The notes under the pieces are model-generated. The model was not told the origin of the DNA. It searched no databases and was given only the letters and a program-made list of their open reading frames with translations. From Ilyonectria destructans (Eukaryota; Ascomycota; Sordariomycetes; Hypocreales; Nectriaceae), in contig JAHEWK010000006.1 of assembly GCA_020740775.1 (NCBI GenBank), forward strand, positions 1,488,001 to 1,552,000: a DNA stretch of 64,000 bases, given 5' to 3'. The translations under genes were made by a program, and so were the position numbers. Shown one piece after another: positions 11,267 to 23,257 of this stretch (positions within the stretch are counted from its first letter, which is position 1; every line of letters begins with the position of its first letter).

Positions 11267-12033
11267 GTGGCTCACGGATTGATTGCAAAGCGACAATGGG
11301 ACGACATCATTCAGGAAATGGATCAGTGGATCCGCGCGAGGGCACCCGAGTTCGCCAATCGTCCAACCAATCTACAGCCCGACCACCAAGACGAGGCCGA
11401 CGTACAGGTCAAAGGAGGATCAAAGAGAAGGTCGCCAAAGATTTATTGACCGAAGGCGGGGCGAGGACGGCCAAACGTGTCTTCTCGATGGATACGGGCG
11501 ACGCTGTGCCAAATGTTGGACAGTTCCCGAGCTCCCAGGCGACTGCCGGGAACAGTCAAGAGGCACAGCTGAACTTTGGAGTTCATCCAAAGGGCGTCCT
11601 GGTCGCCTTCGACCACCGCAACAAGACAATCCTGGAAGGCAAGGCCAAATTCACGGACCGGAAGACAAAAATCATGAGAAAACTCGCCAGACTCCGAAAC
11701 CGGAAAAACGTCACAGAGACACAGGTCAAGCGCCAACGCAAAGTCAACGCCATCGAGAACCAGCCAGTAGTCGGAATCGCACACGTAGAGGACTTGGAAC
11801 ACAACGATACCAACGGCGGTCTGACCTACTATTACGAGCAATGCAAACGAGACCCAGCCTTCTTGTCAAACCATCAATTCAACCTTTCTATCTCCAAATG
11901 CCCTGACTCCCCTCACCTGTTCATCGGCGACAATCGACAGTTCGCACTCATCAGTCAGCTCGACAGAGACTACGCTATCAATTCTTTCTTTAGTCCCCAG
12001 CGCAGTCTTGGCCTATTCAAGCGCAGCTCTTAA
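11267..12033 (+). pseudogene. Unassigned ORF fragments, possibly the end of the helicase relic
   Basis: Two frames look protein-like in succession. One from 11267 contains WDDIIQEMDQWIRARAPEFA and stops at 11449. A second, open across 11254-12033, becomes convincing from about 11430 (KEKVAKDLLTEGGARTAKR) and runs to a TAA, with a basic patch (KIMRKLARLRNRKN) and a Tyr-rich stretch (GLTYYYEQCKRD). The frame change at about 11430-11449 has no clear intron signal, so this looks like a frameshifted 3' portion of a gene. No domain is recognised. It lies downstream of, and on the same strand as, the SNF2-like pieces. Whether it belongs to the same gene is unknown. Confidence 0.35.
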
Positions 12034-13967
12034 ATATGGGCTAATAACTACTATGTAGAAACACTTAAGTTGCTAACCCTCGAGCGTCTTGTACTTTTGC
12101 GTCTATCCTAACCCACCCGGTAAGAAATGAGAGACGTAAGTATGGAATTTGCACCAAGGAGGAATTAGAAACATTGTATTTTGAACTACAACGAACGGGG
12201 CACTTCAGTGACAACGACTTAAAAGGCTGCCAAGTTTCTTCGCCTGTCTTCAAATCGTAAATGGCACGCAACGGGCCGGTCCCAGGAAAAGCAAAAACGC
12301 AGGACCGGTTCGAGATGCCGGTGGACGAAGAGGACATGACGGACAGGTGCGCGCTCTATTATTAGCATCAGCCAAGATGATGATGATGGGCGATGGCGAT
12401 TAGATTAGAAATTTCGAGGACCCCGAGACCGGACCCTTCAAGTCGGCGACTCGCAGCTCCAAGTCCCCGGTTATCAACACAGACTTGTCAGGAGTACGTA
12501 ACAGAAAAGAAAGGGGCCCGGCGTCAATTCCTCAAGGTGAGCCAATTTCCGTCGCCAAATGGACGGCCTTCACCTCAGCTCAGCAATGAAAAGCTGCGGC
12601 GAAAATCTGCGATGGTTCCCATGACAGGCCCGGCGCGTGGGGCACAGTCTGCACGCCCTGGAACGCTGCATGCGGCTAGCGATTCCCGGGGTCGCCTGCC
12701 CGTTTTCTCCCAGTGGGCGTTCGGCATGTTAGTGGGGGGGACAGCGTCACAATGGGTCACAGGGCTGCTACAAGCAGAAGAGCTCAGGGCACGAGAGGGC
12801 GTCACCGCCGGGACGGAGCGGCGGTGGTGGCATAGCTTGCGGTGGACGACGGCCTAGACCCGCTAGAGATGTGGTTGTCGTGAGGGTTGGTCAGTGTGGA
12901 ATGGAAACGAGCACGGGAGTTGTTGAGCTGTTGCATGGTTGCATGGTTGCATGTGGTTGATGATGATGCAGCATCGTCCGTGGCTCCACAGGCGCAGAAG
13001 CTGCGTGGAAAAAGGACAGAATACAGGGACTTGACTCGACGGAGGGGCGGAGCTCCATGATGATGGCTGAGTCGGGACCCGGGACGACGGAGCTCCAGGT
13101 TCGTCTTTGGAAGGTATCGTAGTCCGTAGTAGTCAAAGTCAGTCTGAACACGGAGCTTCCCTCTGAGCCTCTGACGCTAGCATTATCGCAATCGCAATCG
13201 CCATCCGTCCAATCCCCCCTCCTCGATCCAGTCCATGGCATCTCAGTGACGTGCCCGTATAGTGATTCATCATCCACTGTCCTCTATCCATTATCCCTCC
13301 TCCAAGCATCTCCTCGTCGGCTTCGGCCTATCCCCTGTCCTACCGCGTCCCGTCCTGTCCCGTCCGGCCTCCAATGACACTCACGATCTCGCCCTCGCCC
13401 TCGTAAATCCCCTCTCGTCCGTCAGCGCGTCCTCTTTCTCCTCACTCTCCTCACTCTCCTCACGCTTTCCCCCTCTATCATCGTTCGTTTTCCCCCTCAT
13501 CTCAGGCTTGATTCCCATCCCATCCCCGTTCACAAGCCAATTCCCTGCACTGTTCCTGTCCCGTCCCTGTGCCCCATTTTCCCTCCATTCCCTCCATCCC
13601 CAGTTTTTAAATCAACTCCCGGCTCCTTCTGGCCTGGCTTCTTTCCTGCATCCATCCTCCACGCGAATCTCCCACGCTTGTCTAACTCTAGTCTGCTTGC
13701 TTGCCTGCCAAGAGTCGAACAGGGAGCGAGACTGGACATTTATCCCGTCTTTACGTACCAAGTATCCGCCCATCCAAAGCCCCGGACTCAGGTCCCAGCC
13801 GCTTACCGGCCTCATCCCGCCCCGCGGCTGCCCTCGACCGCCGGGCTGCATCGGCCGAGCCTCGGACGCCGGACGCCCCGACGACGCCCCGACCATCGCG
13901 TGCTTATCAGATCCTGGGGCTGGACGTCTCGTGTGGGTAACAAGCCGGCTGCTCAACCGAAAAAGCC
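12034..13967. other. Intergenic and probable 5' leader of the next gene
   Basis: No gene is seen. From about 13260 the sequence is strongly pyrimidine-rich (TCCTCACTC repeats at 13437-13470), a usual feature of fungal promoters and 5' leaders, ahead of the ATG at 13968. Confidence 0.55.
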
Positions 13968-15708
13968 ATGGCGCGTTTTGTGGATTTAGACGACGACGAC
14001 GCCGGTCCCATCGTTGTTGGCCCTGGCCCTGGCCTTGAAGCTCAACAGGCGCATTCTCATGCTGGCGAAACGGCGGGCCCCATGCCGATGCCGGGCCAGC
14101 TACATCATAACCACTTTCATGACAACGACCCCCAGCAACTCCAGCTACGCCAGCAACAGCAGGAACATCAGCATCAGTTGCTGCTCAAGAAGCTTCAGCT
14201 ACTTTCTGCCAACGGACGGAATGGACATTGGCCCGACGGTTACTACACACCAGAACCAATAGCCACCATGGACGCTGCTACTTTTCGCAGCTCCGCCACC
14301 GACGCCCTAGGGTGCTATCCGTATGTTTTTACTCTCTCTCCTATTCCCTCATATCCCATATGTTCCAATTCACCGTACTTGTCGATCCTCAATGGCTCCG
14401 TGTCACAAGAATGCCTCGTCATGGGACCTATAGGACGAACCCCAACCGCTCACCTACCTGACGTTGGGATTATCCCCGTGTTAACCTGTGTCTTCTTTCT
14501 TAACAGCATCGTCATTGCAATCGCTTCCTCAATCGATCTCAACACACTCGACTCCCTCTCTCGCACCTGCCGCCTCGTCCACCACGGCCTTCTCCAGTAT
14601 CGCAGCATCCTCCTATCTTCCACGCTGCGCTGTTGCAATGAGACCGTTGCGGTCGATCCTGCCGAGACATTTCGGTACCGCGCTCGAGCCGGCAACTGGT
14701 TTTATATGGAAGATGGGCGAAGCTATAGCGGCAAGTCTGGCGACTGCGCGCGCGACATGGTCGGCGAGTGTCGTCGTTGCAGCCAAGTGATTTGTAGGGT
14801 GAGTGAAACCCCACCAAAATGCATCCTACCGAGAGATAGAATTAGAGATTGATCGCTAACATGTGACTGTAGAACTGTGCAATTAAGCCCCCAGCCCCAA
14901 TAGCGTTGCGCGAGAGACACAGGAGACTATGTAAGGGCTGTGTACATGCCCCCATCGCTACCTTGGCCAAGCCACCCCTCGACGCGGCTCTGCCATTGAC
15001 TTCAGAAGCCGTCCAGCGAGCTGTCTGCAAGTGCGAAGACGAGGGAGTATGGCTGTGCCAACCCTGCGGGCGAAGTATCCGTGGCGCCGATCATGAATAT
15101 CAACGGTATGTCCTATTCATACCCTTGCAAAACATATCGACTAACACCAACATAGCATCTGGCGCTGGCGCAACCAGTATGGCGAGATCCTCGGCGGCCT
15201 CGGCACCGGCATCGGTGATGGCGACCGCGGCGTCATATGCGGTCGCGAAGCTGATTGCTGCCGCGCCAAGGAGCGTGAGCAGCAGCTGGATTGCGACGCC
15301 GAGGATGCTCGGGACGGCAATGTGATTGCAACCCCAATCCCGGCGACAATGGCCCCTGTCGACGCCCTGATCGACTCACTGCGCCTGTCTCACGAGCGCA
15401 CGCCGTCGCCACAGCTGGGGCCGGGCTACAACCGCCACGAGATCGAGGGCATCGGCGGCATCGTGAAGCGCAAGCGTGTGCGCATGGTGCGTGTCGGCGC
15501 GTGTGTCCCGGAATGGGACGACGAGCGTGGCATCGGTACCCGGATCCTTGGCCGCGAGGTCCGCGGTGCTCGCCGGAGTTGGTGTGGTTGGTGTTGGCGT
15601 GTTGTTCCTGGAGACAAGGACCTCGGAAATGCTCCTGAGTCGTCCTCATCATCTTCCGCAGGAGGCAGTAGTCGAAGGACTTCAACGTCGAATTCGGTGT
15701 CGGGTTGA
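13968..15708 (+). CDS. Cysteine-rich F-box-like fungal protein, four exons
   Basis: The exons are 13968-14320, 14507-14798, 14873-15105 and 15156-15708 (1431 nt, 476 aa). Every junction has a GTATG or GTGAG donor and a CAG or TAG end, and the frame closes exactly. Residues 1-90 are acidic, then His- and Gln-rich. Residues 118-150 (from IVIAIASSIDLNTLDSLSR) resemble an F-box helix set, which would recruit an SCF ubiquitin ligase; this is a weak similarity. The middle holds several metal-binding-like pairs: CRRCSQVICRNC at about 206-217, LCKGC near 236, and CKCEDEGVWLCQPC near 268-281. These suggest a zinc-stabilised fold. WRWRNQYGEILGGLGTG follows, and a WCGWCW motif sits near the C terminus before a Ser-rich tail. 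The pattern looks like a conserved filamentous-fungal protein, but I cannot name a function. Confidence 0.8.
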
Positions 15709-16099
15709 AGTCAACGTCGAACTCTGCATAGTATTAGGATTTGGGTTGGTTCATCTGTTTGGGTTAGGGATATAACAGGCATTTCTGGCATATTTGAATG
15801 GCGATGGTAATGATCATGTGGAAGATGAAAGGTCCCAGGGCTCATAAGCCTGAACATAAGGCCTAGGACATAGGGGGTAAAATACAAAAGGCTGTTTTGA
15901 TGTATTTAGGAGTTCTTGGTATCGGCAGTTATACAATGACTTGAGCCAGTCGACCATTTTAAGCCCCCGAACAGATGACCATCCTTGTCTCTCGCTCCAA
16001 CTCCGAATAATCCTACATGTTGCGTCAGATGGTCTCGTTTGTATACAGGTCCGTGACTCGGTCGTAATGGTACACCTTTCGGTGCTTCCGTGTTCTCCG
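15709..16099. other. Short convergent intergenic region
   Basis: Shared 3' flank of the cysteine-rich protein gene and the mL58 gene. No further feature is seen. Confidence 0.6.
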
Positions 16100-16726
16100 T
16101 TACAGCTCTCCACGGTACAGCATATCTGTCCTCCTCTTGCGGTCTTCCCTGGCCTTGGTTCGGATGTGACCCCACCTGCCCTCTCTTCGCTCAGACTTGT
16201 CCTGGAGAGCCTTCAGGTACTCCGCGGGCGCAGGAGCAGCCATTCGTACGAAGACGGATGAGCATTGGAATTTTTCGGCCAGAGCATATGAGGTCCACTT
16301 GAAGGGATCCTCATTGCGGAGGCGCTTCATCTCTTTGATTTCCTCAGCGCCCAGGTGGTAGGAGGGAGTTCGTCGCTTGTATTGAACCTCCTTGGGAAGT
16401 TCAGACACCTTCTTGGGAGCGGCGGGGGAGTCTGCGATGTGGCGGAGGCGGGTGAAGGCGGCGCGGCGAGCGTCATTGCTGGGGAGGAAGAGGAAGGGTG
16501 TGTGTTCAGGCGAAGCCTCGGAGGAGGGAGGGTTGTAGATGATGGAGTCCTCGGCGGGGAAGGCGGTCTGGCGATTGGGGAGGAAGGAGTCGTGGGCGGC
16601 GATTTTGAGGGAGCGCTTCGTCCGTGCTGTCGTCTTGTGTCCTCGGACGGAAATGAGGGGGAGGGTCGTCGCACGGGTGGTGTTCAGCAGCCGGGCAGCT
16701 GGACGGGCGAGAGCTCGGAACTCCAT
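16100..16726 (-). CDS. mrpl20: Mitochondrial ribosomal protein mL58 (MRPL20 family)
   Basis: This is a component of the large subunit of the mitochondrial ribosome. The single exon runs from ATG 16726 to the stop at 16100 and gives 208 residues, in the normal size range for the fungal family. The N terminus (MEFRALARPAARLLNTTRATT) is basic, hydroxylated and free of acidic residues after Glu2, as in a matrix-targeting presequence. The family core follows: RTKRSLKIAAHDSFL, then IIYNPPSSEASPEHTPFLFLP and a basic helical C-terminal half with KWTSYALAEKFQCS and a Lys/Arg-rich tail. Assignment is by recognition of the MRP-L20 core. Confidence 0.85.
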   Translation of the reverse strand: MEFRALARPAARLLNTTRATTLPLISVRGHKTTARTKRSLKIAAHDSFLPNRQTAFPAEDSIIYNPPSSEASPEHTPFLFLPSNDARRAAFTRLRHIADSPAAPKKVSELPKEVQYKRRTPSYHLGAEEIKEMKRLRNEDPFKWTSYALAEKFQCSSVFVRMAAPAPAEYLKALQDKSERREGRWGHIRTKAREDRKRRTDMLYRGEL

Positions 16727-19544
16727 TGTGGCCGATGGAACGATTGTCGCGTGATGTCGTGGGGAGGGAGGTGATGGTGTGAGGAATGCGGGAGATTGAT
16801 TAAGAGAGAGTTGTTTTAGCCGGGCAAACCTCCTTCACCGAGCGCTGGTGAGTGGCCGCGTGAATTGACAAATCGTACGGTCTGGGGATGGACCTCGCGA
16901 TCACTTCCAAATTGAGGATCTGAAGTTTCTGTCTCGAGGTCCGCTTACCTAATTCGTATGGTTACATAATCGGCTCAGGTTGCTGATCAAGTCACGTTGA
17001 AAATCACATGATCAGTCACGAGCGTTATCGGCTAGCTCGGGATCGGCGGCCCGATGACGTCGGCATGCCGGGGTCCAGCAGCGCCCAGTAAAGTATGAGC
17101 CCCTCTGTGGCTTCCAATAGCCCCTCCGTGGCTTTTTCATCCCAAGCACCAAGCTTCACCTGTGACGAGGTCCATGTTTCAAGATGTCGGTCAAGAGCAG
17201 ATCAGATCCTCCCGGGGATACGGGAACACGTTTCTGGACCCTGGGACCCCTTTGCTCGGTGGCGAATTGATAGGGGTTGGTTCCGGGCCTATCAGAAGCT
17301 TCTGTATCCGCGGCATGAATGAGGGGGAGGAGATCCAATCACGGCCAGTGTGATGTCGTGTTAGATGGTGCCTTTGTTGGCTCCTGGCGTGGCCTCCAAG
17401 GTCAAAAAGGCAGCCTAAGGGGGTTTAAGCAGGGAAGTTTCCCCTCCTTTCTCAGTGTGTTCTGGTCGAGGCCGTGGATCCCACCCTATTTAGGTACTAT
17501 GATATGTTGTGTCATATCGTGCCTTACTGTAATTAGTGGGACAGGCTGAGAGCGTGATGTCAAGCGCTTGGAAAAAGGTGTTGTCACGGGGGCATTGTCG
17601 GTAGTGGGGTCATCACCGGCTTCATCGAGGGATGAGGAGAGGGGAAAGGAGATGAAGAAGATCAGGCCCTTTTGGAGACATCCGATTACCAAGTTGGGTG
17701 ATGCATGGCGCCTTCTTCTCCCAGCCGAGACCGAGACAAAGGGAGATATGGAGTGACAGCTCAAAACACCAGGTTGGCAATCAGGCATGACGAATGCAAC
17801 CCGATCTCAGCCCATCCGAGTCCCGTCCTATCACCCAAATTTTCTCAAGGAAAGGCTCCATCTGTGTGATTTCCAGTTTCTTTTTCTGCTGCGCCTTGCA
17901 TTTATCAGGCAAGCTCGATCAGATTGTGTCCCGGGGGGACCGTGGTCGGTCCGTGACTTGCATGTACTTACATCACATACGGCACTACTATGCATGCAGC
18001 AATCAATGCAACTCCCTTTCATGCTGGCTCACTCCCACTGATGCCGGGCACTCCCACTGCAAGGTGCGACAATGTAATTGCTCCTCCCCACAATGCCACG
18101 GACGGTCATGGCCCAGCCAACCAATGTCGCAAAGGGCGATGCAAAACACCAAGGCAATCCCCGAGTCGCGACGGGGCGGTTTAATTGTTTTGCGCGTCTC
18201 GGATGAGGTCAACTGGTATCCTTCCTCGCTGCGCCAGCAACAGCCCAACCACACCAAAGCACCCAGCAAGCGACAAAAGCCTAAATAAGAAATGGCAAGG
18301 AAAAAGGGGACCGAATCGTGGCGCCCGCGGCCGTCGTCCCGTCAGTCTCGTGCCCACCAGGATTTTCTGTAGTTGACTTGTGAACGGGACGTCTGCCGGT
18401 GGGTGGCTGTTCGTTGATTAATACCCGCTGGCCCCGTGCCTCGCTTTGCAGTCATCGGTGTGCTGATCTTGTTCCTGCACAGCGCTCACAGCACCTACTG
18501 CACTTCACAGCACTCACAGCACTCACAGCACTCACTGCCCTCACGGCACAGCACTGTCCTCAGCCAAAGATCTGGCGCTTCGCTCCCTTTACAGCCACAC
18601 ACAAACTCGCACACCATCTGCCCTCTGCTGACATCTAATCCCTCTTGTGAATCCTTTTTTTATTGTCCAGCTGCATCTCCGGCAGCTATTTCTCCGCCCC
18701 TTCCTTCCACTCCTTCTCCCTCCTTCCCCCTCTCCCTTCTGCCCAGCAGGCAGACATTAATCCTGCCAACCAACCCTGTCAACCCTGCCCCAAGCGACAA
18801 CAGCCAACACGCCAACACCCACTTACGAATTCTCCCACTCCCCCTTGGCTTGGGATATTTGATCGTCGCCCTTTGCGCTATCTGCCGACGTCATCCTCAA
18901 GCGCCCAGTCTCCTTCCCTCGACTTCCGCTTCCACGTCCCCCACGCAGGGCTGTCACCTCGACTCGCAGCTTCGAGTCGTCGACCACTGCTCGCCTCGCG
19001 CGCTACGACCCATCGTGTTGCGTCACTTCTACCTCAAGTGGCCCCTCCACGAGACCCCAGCCCAGAAAACAAGACCAGACGGCGGCAGAGCGGACAACGG
19101 CACAGCCGTGATTAGTTGGTTCCTAATAACTAGCGCTGGTCACAGCGGGTCTGGTGCGTGTTGAATCGGGAGCTACGGACGGTCGTGCAGTCAAAGGTAA
19201 GTTATGTGCTGTGTTCAATATTGCCCACTTCCAGCTTCAATGTCTCCCCTTCCAAGGGCGGCAGCGAATAGCGGCCCGTCATGCACGGCGAACCGTGTTG
19301 CACGCCCTGGCTGTGATATTTTTATTTCCCTCCCCGCCGCCTTGCTTTTTGGTCCAACTCAGCCCTGCTGATGACCTGGCTTCGTCTCGCTTCCATGCCA
19401 ACTGCATTCCGAGGGCACGGTGACTAACAGCTTGGCTCGCTCCCAGAAAACTACTATTCAAACCTCCGGCTTCCCTCTCCTCTATCCGTCCCCAAAAAAG
19501 GCACCTGCTACCGAATCCAGTAGCCATCCACCCTAACCTTCATC
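16727..19544. other. Divergent intergenic region with two promoters
   Basis: Holds the promoter of the mL58 gene (left side) and the long leader of the gene at 19545 (right side). A short direct repeat, CCCCTCTGTGGCTT and CCCCTCCGTGGCTT, lies at about 17099 and 17123. CAGCACTCA repeats occur at about 18505-18540. No coding gene is supported. Confidence 0.5.
19197..19446 (+). other. Candidate 5'-UTR intron
   Basis: GGTAAGTTA donor at 19197, a GACTAAC branch-like sequence at about 19421 and a CTCCCAG acceptor ending at 19446 define a 250-nt intron about 100 nt before the ATG at 19545. Inferred from signals only. Confidence 0.5.
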
Positions 19545-20687
19545 ATGAGTTCCGCCGAACCAGCAACTGTCGCCCTAGGCGGCCGATACGCCGAGGCCAT
19601 CCTGGCCGAGGAGCGGTTGAACAATGCGACCCCACGAGCTAGTGACTTCATGGACGACGAAGACAGCCTTACAGAGGACTCCAAGAAGGAAGCGAAGAGC
19701 AAGAAGCGTAGCTTGTTCGGGTTCGGGAAGAAGAAGACCCCCACCACCAAGAAGTCTACGGACGCCTCGAAATCCGATACTCGATCGCAGTCGCCGTCAA
19801 AGTCAAACTCGGCCACCACAAGCCCGCCTACCCTGTCCCGCGATGCGTCAAAGCTGTCTGCTACCCAGTCCTCAACCTGGGCCACCCAAGGAGAGCAATC
19901 ATTCGTCCTGCCCTCATCCCCCAGCCGCGGGTTCAGCGGCTCGCCACGCCTTTCATCACCTGCCACCTCGCAGATTTTCGAGCGCGATGTCCAGGAAAGC
20001 ACTATCCTGAGCCCCAACTCCCCGGCGATCCCCACACATATTCAGACCGAAAACTATATCCCCTCGGTTCTCGACGATGCTTCTGAGGCCATCACAAACC
20101 GGAAGCTTGACCCCGACACGGTAGAGATTGTGACGCACAGCTCGCATCAGCCCGCCGCTGTGACGATCAACCAGTGCGACCAAACGGCTAGCGAATGGGC
20201 CGCAGAGCTCGCTTCTTTTGCCGATCGAGATATTGGCTTGACCGATAATGCCTCCAACTATGGGTCCCTGGACTCCTCTGACGTTCGTCGATTATCCTTT
20301 ATCTCGTTTGCCGATGTCGTACAAGCCGAGCATGGGCCTCATTCGGCTGTTCCTGGATCCCGCGACAGCATCCATCTGGTGGGACTTACATCTCTCCCTG
20401 CGGCAGTAAACCGATCACCCTCACCCATCCGATCACCTGTGTCAAGCCAGGGACCCGAAACCAGCCCTCCCACAAGCAACCCAGGGAGCATGAAGGGCCT
20501 TGAGCTGAGCCCCCGCCGTAAACCCCTGGGTAGCCCGACGAGCATTACCAACCTCAACATCAGCGTCCCAGGTGGTGATCTTAACATTGAGACCATGAGC
20601 CAGGCCTTGAGACGGACAGGCAGTGCCGATCTCAGCAATGTCCGAAGTATCCCTACAAGCCCGATCGAGTCATCGAATCTCCGCTGA
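19545..20687 (+). CDS. Ser-rich conserved fungal protein with a basic GFGKKK patch
   Basis: Single exon of 380 residues, ATG at 19545. After a short conserved-looking N terminus (ALGGRYAEAILAEERLN) come an acidic patch, a basic cluster (KSKKRSLFGFGKKK, about residues 50-63) and a long Ser/Thr/Pro-rich disordered region with many SP sites. A compact motif, RRLSFISFADVVQAEH, sits at about 246-261, and SPRRKPLGSPTSITNLNIS near 325. There are no transmembrane segments or enzyme motifs. The basic patch and the dense SP and RRxS sites suggest a membrane- or partner-binding phosphoprotein, but this is inference. No name can be given. Confidence 0.75.
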   Translation: MSSAEPATVALGGRYAEAILAEERLNNATPRASDFMDDEDSLTEDSKKEAKSKKRSLFGFGKKKTPTTKKSTDASKSDTRSQSPSKSNSATTSPPTLSRDASKLSATQSSTWATQGEQSFVLPSSPSRGFSGSPRLSSPATSQIFERDVQESTILSPNSPAIPTHIQTENYIPSVLDDASEAITNRKLDPDTVEIVTHSSHQPAAVTINQCDQTASEWAAELASFADRDIGLTDNASNYGSLDSSDVRRLSFISFADVVQAEHGPHSAVPGSRDSIHLVGLTSLPAAVNRSPSPIRSPVSSQGPETSPPTSNPGSMKGLELSPRRKPLGSPTSITNLNISVPGGDLNIETMSQALRRTGSADLSNVRSIPTSPIESSNLR

Positions 20688-23257
20688 GGGAATAGTCTGA
20701 GATAGCATAAATCCCACGGCAAAAAGAACGATGACCAGACGGCAAAGACAATATTCATTTTGGCTGTTCACTTCACTTCGATTTACTTCACTTCAATCAC
20801 AATGCACCTCATATGGGGTCATATTTTGACAAGGGTTTGAGCACGGGGGACTCTGGAATTTGGTAATTGGGAGTTGGAAGACAAGTTTACTGGCGTCAAA
20901 GCTGTTTTACGTGCGCTTCAGGGATCAAGCACAATTTATTGTCTGTTTTTGTCACTTTTGGAAGCTCAAGTTATCTCCTCATGAAAGGCAGCATTTCTTT
21001 TTTTTACTTGCTGTCTTGTCTTGTTCCCTAAATCGCTTTCTATTATCGTCAGAGAAGATTCATGGGAGATCGGGTGGTGCGGATGATTGATATTTCCAAA
21101 CGCGTTTTTATAAGTCGGGAGCAGCGGAGATAAAGCAAGGCGCAGGCAAGGAGCACAAGACAAGAACGACTAAGTTGTGATTTGTGGCGCATGAAGGATA
21201 TCACATTAAGGGATCCCTTGTTGCAGAAACTAGTACGAATACCAATTCTCCGTTTACAAAGATAACGTTCGGTTTCGTATCTCTCACATTAACTACACGG
21301 AATCGGCGTCGGCGTCGGTGTCGGCGTCGGCGCCGGCGCGATAAGCGGGTACTGAGACGAGTGGCACAGAAGGGCCGCGGAGCACAGGTTGGCCCACCCT
21401 GTGGTGCAGTAGTCTCGGACTTGTGACAATTTCAGAGGGAAAAAACTCCAAGCAAAGTCAGACACGTCTGCAGGATGCCTCGAAGAGCATTGTCGCCTGT
21501 GGATCCGCGAGCGTGCGCGAATCCCCGAATGGCCTTCCGGCCGGGACTGGGGTTTGAGTCTTGGACGTTGCCGAGATTGGGAGGGACCTCGTCTCGAGTC
21601 AAGGGCGAGACCACTGAAGGCCCCTGGAGCCTGTATTCATAGTCCCTGCGCATCAGGACACATTTGAGTCTTGACACCCAGACCAGTGTCTGCGGTCCCC
21701 GGGTTAGCATTCACGAGCGAGGGAATGAGATGAATGACAGGATTTAGAGTCTCAGTAGACGGACGACTAATTAAGACATGCAGGGACGTGAACCGAGACT
21801 TGCCCAGGATGAGAGGAAGATGATAGGATGGATTAAATTTAATCGTGGTTCACGGTGTATGAGAAGGCAGATAGTACGGGGTACAGTACGCGGGAGTCTA
21901 GAAGTTGTGGAACAAAAGGTGTTTCGCATGAGGATGTCGACATAGGCACGGGCAAGGGAATCAGTCGTTGATGAGATAATCATGCCAGCAATGATGTGCG
22001 GTGTGTTTTGCTGGGCCAGGTGACGGGGTAATTGTCCAGGAGCTCCCCCACAAGCAAGGCCACGAATGAATGCCCAGACAGGGAGCAGGATCCCTGTTCT
22101 AAAAGACCAGACGGAAACATTTGCTACGGCTAGGAAGAAGGCTAAAGCTAAGGATTTACAAGTACATCCCCTGCTCGACCTTGTTTCTATCGCCTGGGGT
22201 TGCCAATACCGCGCCTACTGCGTACAAACCATCAAACATGGTTGCCGGCCGGTCCCCTTGCAGACGGTACTAAGCATGACAGCCCATGCACCTCCGGACT
22301 ACAATATCACACACAGATCCAGGGATTTGCGGGCTGGATTGTGTTCAAAACCGGGAACAGGACACAATGGAAAAAGCAAGTAATTTACCCTCTAATAAAA
22401 AGCAAACACAGCCGAGATGCAACCCCTCCCTGCCCTGGAGATACTGGTCCGCTAAGCCGTTGGCACATCGCTGCTCCCACGGGGACGTGGCCACAGGTGT
22501 CAGAGTTCTGGTTCGACTGGGCGCACGTGGAAAGCGGGACGGAGAATTAAAACATGGTAGGATTGCGGCGAAGAGCCAACACGTCTCCAGCGGGCTGGGT
22601 ACGAAGCTCTTGGGGTCGCCATTCGCTCGGGTCTATGACTTGTCGTGAGATGCAAGAAAGAACCAAAGGGCCAGATGGAACATGAACTGTCACTTTTTTT
22701 TTCCTTCTCGCTATTTGCTTTTTGTCATCTGCTGACGCTCGTCACGCGGAGAGTGTGAGATGTGAGTGATTGAAACTAGCACCGTTGGGGCTTCCGGAAA
22801 TGCGCAACCGGATGGGACTAGGAGTTGGGGGTTTCTGGGTCCTCAGCGGCCGCAGAAGCTTCTTTGGCTTCTTCATCATGGCCGATGTGCCGTCTTGGGG
22901 CCTTTCCCCACCCTTGTTCGTCCGAGGAATTCGTCAGGGCCTGGCTTAATTACCCAGGCCTGGGTTACCGAGTACGTAGTATGTAGTATCCGTCCGCTGG
23001 ATAAGCTGGGGTGCTTGACTTGGCCAGACTTCGTTCCCGGTGGAGGCTTCTCGCAGCCTGGGAAAGCTTATCTGGGAAGATTCAGCGGTGTCAGCATCAG
23101 CAATGCCCACGTTCTTTATTTGGGTGGCAGAGGTCTTGAAGGGAAACTTTGGACATGTCACGGTCCCCGCTGTCCTGCGGTTGCGCAACGCCTGCTAGTT
23201 TGAATGCCTGACTTATGCCGGCTTCCTGCAATGCATGCCCTTTTATTGTCTTATAAA
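20688..23257. other. Intergenic between tail-to-tail genes
   Basis: No gene found in this 2.6-kb region. It contains a hexanucleotide run of GGCGTC units (21305-21334) and scattered low-complexity sequence. Confidence 0.5.
21305..21334. repeat. GGCGTC hexanucleotide microsatellite
   Basis: About five consecutive GGCGTC units, one with a GTGTC variant, in non-coding sequence. Confidence 0.8.

Noticed and set aside
16982..17014. CTGATCA..TGATCAG inverted repeat as an operator
   Set aside because: Short and AT/GC-balanced; expected by chance in a promoter-sized region.
21305..21334. GGCGTC repeat as a regulatory array
   Set aside because: Simple microsatellite with no gene close by.
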